Shown here: positions 6,575-13,002 of the stretch, piece after piece
Numbering within the stretch: the stretch's first letter is position 1
Layout of the letters: each line of letters starts with the position of its first letter
From: a virus
Strand: one strand, 5' to 3'
Virus record (IMG/VR): IMGVR_UViG_3300025168_010883
Location: 1-21,583 of that record
Length of the DNA: 21,583 bases
Program-made: the position numbers and the translations under genes
Notes under the pieces: model-generated
What the model was told of the DNA's origin: nothing
Seen by the model: the letters and a program-made list of their open reading frames with translations, nothing else
Databases searched by the model: none

Positions 6575-6787
6575 CTAGGCTAGCTTACCCTTGAGTTCCT
6601 TGAGTTCGGTCTTAGGCACATGGAAACCAAATCCGCTTGTGCTTGTAGCCTTGACCAAGTAGGCAGTATCAGCCTTGTCCTCGTGACATGGGCAAGATGG
6701 TGCTATGAGCCAAGCAGTTGGGTTCTTATCCACTCCCACACCTTTGACTCGTGGTGCAGTTGCTTGTATGTATGTGTTCGTGGTCAT
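6575..6787 (-). CDS. small hypothetical protein with SCPCH motif
   Basis: The start is ATG 6787, which overlaps the preceding stop (ATGA) and has GGGAGA upstream; a longer frame from 6814 lacks support. The 70-aa product contains SCPCH at residues 31-35 and a Lys/Leu-rich helical end. An SCPC motif also occurs in the four-cysteine protein of the next operon, but the two proteins are not otherwise alike. No family is recognised. The stop lies in a short inverted repeat, GCTAGC-TAG-GCTAGC (6570-6584). Confidence 0.7.
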   Translation of the reverse strand: MTTNTYIQATAPRVKGVGVDKNPTAWLIAPSCPCHEDKADTAYLVKATSTSGFGFHVPKTELKELKGKLA

Positions 6788-6987
6788 GATAAGTCTCCCT
6801 CTAACTCGTCCCACTCGTAGAACGTGCTATTGATGTCGTTTCCTAGTTCGTCTAGTTGCTCGTTGGTAGTGTAACCCCCACGCATGAGAGTTTGTTCGGA
6901 CGTATCGTTTGTCCATAGGTTAGACTCGTGGTCTAGTTCCACAAGTGCGTCTGTTTGGTTGAAGTTAGGCTCGCTTGGTATAGTCAT
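6784..6987 (-). CDS. small acidic hypothetical protein
   Basis: The start is ATG 6987, nine bases after a GAGGAGA ribosome site. An upstream extension to 7068 would run into the promoter region and is rejected. The 67-aa product (start MTIPSEPNFNQTDAL) is strongly acidic. It is the first gene of the small-gene chain that runs to 5446. No family is recognised. Small acidic phage proteins are often DNA mimics or host inhibitors, but nothing here shows that. Confidence 0.65.
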   Translation of the reverse strand: MTIPSEPNFNQTDALVELDHESNLWTNDTSEQTLMRGGYTTNEQLDELGNDINSTFYEWDELEGDLS

Positions 6988-7021
6988 GAGTAAAAGTCTC
7001 CTCGTTACGTATGTACATAGG

Positions 7022-7098
7022 CACATAAGTATTTCGTTTTTGGCTGTCAAATTTGAAAACCATGACAAAACCTTACATCAATTATCAAAAAGTGTCAA
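7022..7098 (-). promoter_or_regulatory. two tandem leftward promoter candidates
   Basis: Two perfect minus-strand TTGACA boxes lie 48 bases apart (7093-7098 and 7045-7050). Each is followed after 17 bases by a weaker -10: TAAGGT (7070-7075) and TATGTG (7022-7027). The second -35 overlaps a perfect palindrome, TCAAATTTGA (7047-7056), a possible operator. Both would drive the leftward chain starting at 6987. Confidence 0.45.
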
Positions 7099-7184
7099 AT
7101 CAATCGGGGATTTACGGTATTTGAGACATGGAAGAATGGGAAAAATGACGAAACATATACGCCTTGCCTTGCGTAGGTCGTGCT

Positions 7185-7327
7185 TATGACCGTAAACGTG
7201 TATGATCGTAACCGTACATGATCGTAAGCGTGCACGAACGTAGGCAACGCACGAACGTAAGCAACGCATGATCGTGGGCAACGCATGATCGTGGGCAACA
7301 TACAAGCGTAAGCAACACACGAACGTT
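7185..7327. repeat. iteron-like array of nine 16-17 bp repeats
   Basis: A ten-base core, consensus CAYGAWCGTR, begins at 7185, 7201, 7217, 7233, 7250, 7267, 7284, 7301 and 7318. Spacing is 16 for the first three steps and 17 for the last five. The later units are followed by GCAAC, giving CAYGAWCGTRRGCAACG. Regular repeats of this length, next to AT-rich DNA (about 7331-7440) and between leftward transcription units, look like iterons that bind a replication initiator or a regulator. All three minus-strand frames are open across the array, which is a by-product of the repeats and not evidence of coding. Confidence 0.8.
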
Positions 7328-7330
7328 AAC

Positions 7331-7440
7331 ATTTTTTCTTCCAAGCTTAAAAATTACGATCTTCCAGGTTGTCTCTATTCGATCAAAATATATCAAACGG
7401 TATCAAAGTACCATAAACACACTTAAAACGCTTGTATAGG
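7331..7440. other. AT-rich stretch next to the iteron array
   Basis: No gene is seen here. The stretch is clearly AT-rich (ATTTTTT, TTAAAAATTACG, CAAAATATATCAAA) and carries stray GATC-containing half-sites like the iteron core (TTACGATC, ATTCGATC). It could be the DNA-unwinding part of an origin. This rests only on composition and position. Confidence 0.35.
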
Positions 7441-7514
7441 CTGTTTATGAGCCTTAGAGACCATATGGGGGGGGAGAATATAAACCTTGTTTGGGGAATA
7501 GCTTAAAAAATTGC

Positions 7515-7550
7515 AAAAAAAATCCCCCCCAACGGTTACGATGGGGGGGG
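7515..7550 (-). terminator. intrinsic terminator of the leftward 143-aa gene
   Basis: Read leftward, eight C (7543-7550) pair with seven G (complement of C at 7524-7530) around a 12-base loop, followed by eight U (A at 7515-7522). It begins 15 bases after the stop of the gene ending at 7565. A stem made only of C:G pairs is unusual. Confidence 0.8.
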
Positions 7551-7564
7551 TAGTTTGGTTAGTC

Positions 7565-7996
7565 TTATTTTTCTAGTTTGGTTAGTCTATCGTCTATGCT
7601 TTTTATTAGGCTGTCTAGCTTAGTCATTGCGTCAATCGTAGCCTGTTCAACCGTGATTGTTTCTACAACTGGTGCAACTGGTGCGATACCGTTTGTGAAA
7701 TCGTGGGTATCTTTTACGAACAAGGGCATTTTAGCTTTAACGGTCTTAGCCTTAACGGTCTTAGCCTTGGTTGGTGCCTTGGGTATGCTTATGCCTTGAA
7801 TATTTCTAGCTGTAGGATCTCCCCCACGTTCAAGAAATAGCTTTTTGAGTTCGGCTAGTTCCGCTTTGGTCATCAACGGAAAAACTTCTTTTTTGATCAT
7901 GCTCAAGGGTTTAAATGCCTTGCCTGTTATTTCCGTTGCAATCGTTCGTATTTGGTCATTGCTTGTGCCGTTTAGAATTCTCGCTTGTGTAGTCAT
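7565..7996 (-). CDS. hypothetical protein with Lys-rich linker and C-terminal coiled coil
   Basis: The 143-aa protein starts at ATG 7996 with GAGGA eight bases upstream. It has three parts: an N-terminal helical region (residues 1-60, including LMTKAELAELKKLF), a Lys/Ala/Thr linker with a repeated VKAKT unit (about 78-89), and a C-terminal heptad-like helix (about 115-143). The linker repeat reflects a 15-bp DNA repeat at 7731-7760. The N-terminal part could bind DNA, but no helix-turn-helix is certain. It has its own promoter candidate and terminator and adjoins the iteron array, so a regulator or initiator acting on that array is an attractive but unproven idea. Confidence 0.75.
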   Translation of the reverse strand: MTTQARILNGTSNDQIRTIATEITGKAFKPLSMIKKEVFPLMTKAELAELKKLFLERGGDPTARNIQGISIPKAPTKAKTVKAKTVKAKMPLFVKDTHDFTNGIAPVAPVVETITVEQATIDAMTKLDSLIKSIDDRLTKLEK

Positions 7997-8055
7997 GGTT
8001 AGTCCTCGCTTTATGCTTGCTTACTATTTGCAAATCGCTTAGTAAGTTGTTATCA

Positions 8056-8084
8056 ATGATTTCACACTTAACAAACATTGTCAA
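8056..8084 (-). promoter_or_regulatory. leftward promoter candidate for the 143-aa gene
   Basis: Minus-strand TTGACA (8079-8084), a 17-base spacer ending TGA, then AATCAT (8056-8061). It matches the layout of the 113-141 and 5396-5424 sites. It lies 60 bases before the start codon at 7996. Confidence 0.45.
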
Positions 8085-8265
8085 CATGTATAGCAATACT
8101 AGTAGGGTTGAACCTAAAAAATGCCTTGCTTGCCTCTTTTCCTCGTGAATATATTCGAGCATTTGAACTAATTGATTATGGTTGTAGGTTGCTTGCTAGG
8201 TTTAAAGCTAGGTATCGTAAGCGTTGCGGAGCGGAATAGTATCGCAAGGAACTATTTCTGGCGTA

Positions 8266-8275
8266 CACGATCGTG
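8266..8275. promoter_or_regulatory. perfect palindrome CACGATCGTG resembling the iteron core
   Basis: CACGATCGTG is its own reverse complement and fits the iteron consensus CAYGAWCGTR exactly. It is nine-tenths identical to the CATGATCGTG copies at 7267-7276 and 7284-7293. It lies between the divergent arms, where a regulator that binds the array could also control rightward or leftward transcription. Confidence 0.45.
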
Positions 8276-8617
8276 CCTATACTGTAAGGAAAGTACCGCC
8301 GATAGACCGTTGCCCGTATGTGTAATATGTATGTAGTACCCAGAGCGCTGAGTTACTATTCTATACCGTCTATGGTGTGGGGGTAGTTGTTAGAAGGGGG
8401 AGTGTTTTGGATACAGGCCGCCCCTATTAGGACGCTGTATTGTGCGTTGTTGGTAATGCCTCTTGCAAAAATCGCTAACTTCCCTGACATTGGAGTATTG
8501 GTGTGCCGTCCCTCACCACTCTGTTTGTCCTGGAGCATCTCTAGACCCCCAGTAGGAGTAACTCTATAAGTTTTGACCTTTTCTTTATTGGCTGGATGCT
8601 TATTATGTTACTGTGCG

Positions 8618-8647
8618 GTTACATTTGCCGTGAAATCATTGTATACT
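8618..8647 (+). promoter_or_regulatory. weak rightward promoter candidate before the head genes
   Basis: GTTACA (8618-8623), an 18-base spacer and TATACT (8642-8647) lie just before the first rightward gene. The -10 is good and the -35 only fair. A phage late promoter may need a dedicated factor and look different, so confidence is limited. Confidence 0.35.
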
Positions 8648-8675
8648 CCTAAAATAAATGAAGTCAAGGAGGAAC

Positions 8676-9242
8676 ATGTCTCTAGGCAATATGTTAGCCA
8701 AGAGTAGTTCGGGGGTATCTGAGATTGAACGCAGGGTGTTTAAGGCTATTCCAGAATGGAAGAAGTGGACAAGACAATTAAAACAGGTATATATACTATT
8801 GCCTGTATTTGGATCTAGTGATAGTGGTATAAATGAAATGTGTGACGAGTTTGGTTGGGACTCAGAGAAGCTTCAAAAGAAAATAGAAGCAGACAAAACC
8901 TTTATGACAAGGCTTACTGATTACAGGGATACAGAACAGTACCCTATCTTTCCTGGTTCTAAAAAGAACTACATTAAAAAGTCACACTTAGATACTGTAT
9001 ACGCACACGAGTCAGCAGTAATTAGTTTTATGCATTTAGAAAAAGCTAAAGCGTCAGGAAGTGCTGGTGTAAACTTTGCATTAAAGATGATGGCTAATGG
9101 GTACCTTGAACACATAGAACCTATTAACTCTAGACCAGAGATTAAATACTTTATGGAGAACCAGAGACAGTCAGGCATGATAGAAGAAAGTGGTCCCGCT
9201 CCAGCATTAGATTATTCTGGTGATGGATTACCTGATCTATGA
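8676..9242 (+). CDS. putative terminase small subunit
   Basis: The start is the ATG at 8676, because AAGGAGG (8666-8672) lies immediately before it; an upstream in-frame ATG at 8658 has no such site. The 188-aa protein is mostly helical and charged, with a VFGSSDSGINEMCDEFGWDS region (residues 44-63) that could be a helix-turn-helix-like DNA-binding unit. The call rests mainly on position: first gene of the head module and just before the large terminase, where the small subunit that recognises DNA for packaging normally lies. No family signature is certain. Its stop overlaps the next ATG (ATGA). Confidence 0.6.
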   Translation: MSLGNMLAKSSSGVSEIERRVFKAIPEWKKWTRQLKQVYILLPVFGSSDSGINEMCDEFGWDSEKLQKKIEADKTFMTRLTDYRDTEQYPIFPGSKKNYIKKSHLDTVYAHESAVISFMHLEKAKASGSAGVNFALKMMANGYLEHIEPINSRPEIKYFMENQRQSGMIEESGPAPALDYSGDGLPDL

Positions 9243-9382
9243 TATGTAGTGGTAATGTAGGAGTAAAACTTTTTCCTTGGAAAGTACCTTGTGAAGAAAG
9301 AATTTTTATGGACGGTCTGTGTAAAAGGCATCATTGGTATTTTATGAAACGTAAAAAAAAAGGAGTAGTAACTCATGGCTAA
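9239..9382 (+). CDS. 47-aa Cys/His-rich mini-protein nested between the terminase genes
   Basis: An ATG overlapping the previous stop (ATGA) opens a 47-codon frame that ends inside the start of the large terminase gene (TAA at 9380-9382, eight bases of overlap). The product starts MICSGNVGVK and contains C3, C18, C28 and H31/H32 within GLCKRHHWYFMKRKKKG. The GLCxxHH core and basic tail resemble the GLCKKHYRR zinc knuckle common in phage HNH and small zinc-finger proteins. It fills the gap between the terminase genes almost exactly, which supports it being a gene. A role in DNA packaging is only inferred from position. Confidence 0.6.
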   Translation: MICSGNVGVKLFPWKVPCEERIFMDGLCKRHHWYFMKRKKKGVVTHG

Positions 9383-10886
9383 TATGTATGAGGCTTATCC
9401 TTGGCAAAAGGATATGCATGAAAACAACGCTAAAATTAAATTTGTACAAGCTGGTAGACGAGCGGGAAAAACTAGATCGGCTCTACAGGAAGCCTTACGA
9501 CAAATCAGAGAAGCTTCTATTAACCCTATACAATTTCCTGGCAAAAAGGAAAAGCTCACGGCAGAACAAGCAGGATTAGTTCCTGCTATACACATATGGA
9601 CAGTAGCTCCTACACGTGCGCAAATGATGCAGGTATGGAATGAGATGCAAGCGTTTATTCCTAAACACATTGTTCGTAAAACTAAAAGTAAAGTGCAAGG
9701 TGGTGGTAGAGGTGGAGGATTTAAACAAGATGACTTGCATGTATGGTTAGATTTAAAAGATGAACAAGGTAATTGGTTGCCTAATAGATGGAGACAGTCA
9801 GTATTCTGGGAATTAAAATCAGCAGATAACCCAGAAGGATTACAGACTGTAGGACTTGATTTCCTACACATGGCAGAAGCACAAGACATTAAAGAAGCTG
9901 CTTGGAATAAAGTACGACCAACGCTTAACTCACCAGGAAGATTGGGTAGGGCTATTGTTGAGGGCGTACCGCCTGATTCAACACAGCATTGGTTTGCAAG
10001 AAACTTTAAGATCGCTAAGGAAACCCCCTCTACGCGGCGTGCTGCGTTTCATGCGTCAACCTTCGACAACCCCTACCTTACAGAAGATGACAGATTAGAA
10101 ATACAAGAAGAAAGAGCAGCATTAACTGAAGGTATATGGGAAAGGTTCTATATGGCAAAGCAACCTGAAGGTGCAGGTAACTTCTTCAGAAATATAACTG
10201 CTGCTTACTCTAAAGGGACATACGAAATGATTGGGCCAGAAGATGGTAGACATTATGTAGCTGGTCTTGACTTGGGAAGAAGCAATGATCCAACGGTATT
10301 AATTATTAAAGATAGAGTATCTAGACATTCTGTTGCAGTTATTGAAATGTTAAAAACAGATTGGTCGTTACAAGTAGAAACTGTAAAGTCTGCCGCAGAG
10401 AAATGGGGCATTGAAGAAGTCTACATGGATTCTACAGGACTTGGTGGTAAGTTTGGTGAAGATGTTTTATATAGAGAGCTTATGGAGCAATCAATTCCTG
10501 TCATTGGGTATGTATTTACTCCAGGTAAAAAATACCAACTATTTTTAGATTATGCTATATCTTTGGAAAAAGGGACTGTTGCATTTCCACAAAGTTGGGT
10601 TAAACTAATAAGTCAGTTAGAAGATATTGCTCATAGGGAAACGTCTAACAGAGGACATTCTTTCTATACTGTGTCAGGTGCGAATGATGACTGGGTTGAT
10701 GCTGAATGTTTAGCATTGATGGCATGTGATCCTGCTGTAGAATCAGGAGAACAATTTAGAATGCCGCGGTCAAAAAGTGGTGTAAAACCATTAAATAAAA
10801 ATTATAAAGAAAAGGGTGGACGGCTAATTCGGTGGAGGCAGATGAGAAAAGAACAGGCAGCACTTGAAGCATTAACTGAAGGATAA
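9375..10886 (+). CDS. terL: terminase large subunit
   Basis: This 503-aa protein is the ATP-driven motor and nuclease that packages DNA into the prohead. Walker A is GRRAGKT at residues 27-33. The Walker B region reads GLDFLHMAEAQD (160-171), with alanine where aspartate is usual, before the catalytic E168. The RNase H-like nuclease has acidic residues at D299 in GLDLGRSND (297-305), D352 in MDSTG (351-355), and D438/D439/D442 in the DDWVDA segment. GGAG lies nine bases before the ATG. Length is normal for the family. The next gene is the portal, as expected. Confidence 0.95.
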   Translation: MANMYEAYPWQKDMHENNAKIKFVQAGRRAGKTRSALQEALRQIREASINPIQFPGKKEKLTAEQAGLVPAIHIWTVAPTRAQMMQVWNEMQAFIPKHIVRKTKSKVQGGGRGGGFKQDDLHVWLDLKDEQGNWLPNRWRQSVFWELKSADNPEGLQTVGLDFLHMAEAQDIKEAAWNKVRPTLNSPGRLGRAIVEGVPPDSTQHWFARNFKIAKETPSTRRAAFHASTFDNPYLTEDDRLEIQEERAALTEGIWERFYMAKQPEGAGNFFRNITAAYSKGTYEMIGPEDGRHYVAGLDLGRSNDPTVLIIKDRVSRHSVAVIEMLKTDWSLQVETVKSAAEKWGIEEVYMDSTGLGGKFGEDVLYRELMEQSIPVIGYVFTPGKKYQLFLDYAISLEKGTVAFPQSWVKLISQLEDIAHRETSNRGHSFYTVSGANDDWVDAECLALMACDPAVESGEQFRMPRSKSGVKPLNKNYKEKGGRLIRWRQMRKEQAALEALTEG

Positions 10887-10892
10887 AAACCT

Positions 10893-12824
10893 ATGACAAT
10901 GAATTATTCAAGTGGATCAGGAGGTTACGATCCGCAGGAAGAAATAAACAGAGAACAAGCTAATCCATTAGATGAACCGTTATTATCTCTAGATTGGGTA
11001 ACTACCACATTAGATCAGAAACGTAGAGAGTTTGAAGAATTTTTTCAAAACTGTGAAGAAGCAGAAGATTTTTATTTATCTAATTTTGATTTTGATGTTC
11101 CTGAAACAGGTTCGCAAGTACGACTTGGAACTGCACACTCAACTATTAATACGCTTGTATCACATGTAACTCCACAATTTTTAGATATATCAGTTCCGCC
11201 ACCAGGACCAAAAGGTGGTGCAAGAGCAGAGTTACTTGAAAAGTTTTTAAGAGGTGCTAATCACATGCTTGAACAGTTTTCCCCTACACGTAGAGAAACA
11301 GCAAAACATATGGCTTTATATGGAATAGCGTTTGAGAAAACGGAATTTGCAGCAAATAGATGGGACGATTTTCCAGAACCACCAACTGATGAAGAAGGTG
11401 ACCTTTCTTCCTATCAAGAACAACTACAAGAAGTTTTAGATAAAAGAAATATTAATTGGCCTATAACTTCTAACTGTATCAATCCTAAGATGATGGTATG
11501 GGATACAAATAATATTCAAGATCCAAGATGGGTTATACACTTTTACGAAATTGAAGCATCATGGGTAAAAGCACATTTTCCTAATTGGGACGGACCTGCC
11601 GAAGGAACCGTAGAGTTTGTAGAAACCTGGACTCACTCGCAAGTATGTTACATGGCAGAGGGTAAGTTTGCATTAGAGCCAAGGCGACATGGCTATAAGA
11701 CTTTACCCTTTACTATGTACTGGCCTCATACAGGGTTAATGACTGATGGTAACGAGCCATCAATACTGTATAGAGGAATACTGCATGGTAACTACGATAT
11801 GCTTCGGGCAGAATCAAGATTAGCCTCGCAATACTTAGATATTGTGGGGAATGCGGCATGGCCAACTAGAGACTTTAGTGGTCCTCCAGGAATAACTGAG
11901 CAGGTTATGGAACAATATGAGGAAACACCAGGAGCTAAAAACTTCTTACCTCAGAATGTGCAGGTAAAACAATCAGAAACTCCTGATCCGCCAAACTCAA
12001 TTATTATTGCACAGCAAATGATGCAAGGAGCTATTGAGAATAACACAGCACCTGCTGTATCACGTGGGCAAAAACCTACAGGAGCAGCTAGTGGTTATCA
12101 TACTGCTGTATTAGCAGGAATAGCATCTCTTAACTTTGGTGCATATGTTGAAGCAGCACAACGTGGATTGCAAGATAGAAACTCTATTATTTTACATATT
12201 ATAGAAAACGTCATACAAGATAAGGTGACTGTATTTGGTAAAACAGAAACAGGACCATTAGACGCAGTTGTAAGACCAAACGACATTCGTGGTCATTACA
12301 TGAACTTAGTACAGCTAACACCTACATCTCCTGAAGAACAAGAAAGAAAACTTAACTTGTGGAACAACTTGTGGAGAACAGGATTCGTAGACCACGATAC
12401 ATCACTTAGAAAAGCAGGTGTATCTAACGCATTAGAAGTTAGGTCTAAATTATTAGCTGAAGCATTTATAAAGAGCGAACAAGTACAGCAAGTGTTACAA
12501 GGTGAAGCAGCTAGAAGGATTCCAATGTTACAGCAGTTAGTTGAAGCAACTGGTGCTGCCACAGGACAAGAGGCCGAACAGATAGCACAAAACATACTAA
12601 ATACGCAAGGTGAAACGCAATTACCAAATGCAGGTAATTTTTCTGGAGGTAATCAACCGCAAAGGTCTCCTGCGACAGAAGCTGGCAGAGTAGAAACAAA
12701 TACTAGACCTGTTATTCCAGGTTCTCTTAGAGAGCAAGATCTTGTCGGCAGACAAATAGCAGGACCAAGGACTGGCAATAGGAGAGTTCCAACAAGTGAC
12801 CTTCCGCCAGGTATGGGTAGATAA
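10893..12824 (+). CDS. portal protein
   Basis: This 643-aa protein follows the large terminase by six bases, the usual place for the portal, the dodecameric ring through which DNA enters the head. Its length suits portals of podovirus-like and related phages. Segments typical of portals are present: an early helical stretch with QVRLGTAHSTINTLVSHVTP (residues about 71-90), a block of Trp/Pro-rich strands, and a Gln/Ala-rich helical region (about 370-430) that would form the clip and wing helices. The C-terminal 100 residues are Gln/Gly/Pro-rich and probably flexible. The ATG at 10893 has a weak GAAGGA site upstream. Confidence 0.8.
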   Translation: MTMNYSSGSGGYDPQEEINREQANPLDEPLLSLDWVTTTLDQKRREFEEFFQNCEEAEDFYLSNFDFDVPETGSQVRLGTAHSTINTLVSHVTPQFLDISVPPPGPKGGARAELLEKFLRGANHMLEQFSPTRRETAKHMALYGIAFEKTEFAANRWDDFPEPPTDEEGDLSSYQEQLQEVLDKRNINWPITSNCINPKMMVWDTNNIQDPRWVIHFYEIEASWVKAHFPNWDGPAEGTVEFVETWTHSQVCYMAEGKFALEPRRHGYKTLPFTMYWPHTGLMTDGNEPSILYRGILHGNYDMLRAESRLASQYLDIVGNAAWPTRDFSGPPGITEQVMEQYEETPGAKNFLPQNVQVKQSETPDPPNSIIIAQQMMQGAIENNTAPAVSRGQKPTGAASGYHTAVLAGIASLNFGAYVEAAQRGLQDRNSIILHIIENVIQDKVTVFGKTETGPLDAVVRPNDIRGHYMNLVQLTPTSPEEQERKLNLWNNLWRTGFVDHDTSLRKAGVSNALEVRSKLLAEAFIKSEQVQQVLQGEAARRIPMLQQLVEATGAATGQEAEQIAQNILNTQGETQLPNAGNFSGGNQPQRSPATEAGRVETNTRPVIPGSLREQDLVGRQIAGPRTGNRRVPTSDLPPGMGR

Positions 12825-13000
12825 TGGCAAAGAAAAAAGATACAGCAGTAGATTTAGCATTTAATCATTTTGATGCAATAGTAAATACTTTTTTTCGAGA
12901 AGCTACTGGAAGTTTAGAAGAATTAAAAACACCAACTGAACCAAAAATTAAACAACAAAAACCGAGGTTGCCTAAGAATAGCAACCCATTTAGGATATAA
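12824..13000 (+). CDS. 58-aa hypothetical protein after the portal
   Basis: The portal stop and this ATG share a base (TAATG at 12822-12826). The frame codes for 58 aa (start MAKKKDTAVDLAFNHF) and ends two bases before the next gene, filling the gap exactly. It has a basic N-terminus, a short amphipathic helix (about 8-34) and a Lys/Pro-rich tail. No family is recognised. Tight packing supports it as a real gene, probably a minor virion or assembly factor. Confidence 0.65.
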   Translation: MAKKKDTAVDLAFNHFDAIVNTFFREATGSLEELKTPTEPKIKQQKPRLPKNSNPFRI

Positions 13001-13002
13001 AT

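Larger units (their letters stand above)
8163..8675. other. noncoding junction between the leftward and rightward arms
   Basis: About 500 bases without a convincing gene. It contains a hairpin, GGAATAGT (8233-8240) with ACTATTTC (8251-8258), and a perfect palindrome CACGATCGTG (8266-8275) related to the iteron core. From about 8356 to 8569 both strands carry overlapping open frames of about 60 codons, neither with a good ribosome site. No tRNA or integrase signal was seen. Confidence 0.5.

Noticed and set aside
7078-7396. Three overlapping minus-strand open frames of 68-88 codons
   Set aside because: They are open in all three frames only because the 16-17 bp repeats lack stop codons in that direction. 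The translations are the same degenerate unit shifted by frame, and no ribosome site is present.
7956-8162. Minus-strand 68-aa frame with a hydrophobic stretch
   Set aside because: It covers the promoter candidate and the start of the 143-aa gene, has no ribosome site and looks fortuitous. It is kept only as a remote possibility.
8163-8657. tRNA gene or attachment site in the junction
   Set aside because: No T-loop (GGTTCRA) with a matching acceptor stem was found, and no integrase gene lies in the window.
9395-9889. 164-codon minus-strand frame within the large terminase
   Set aside because: The terminase motifs on the plus strand are clear. The opposite frame is Cys/Ser-rich shadow sequence.
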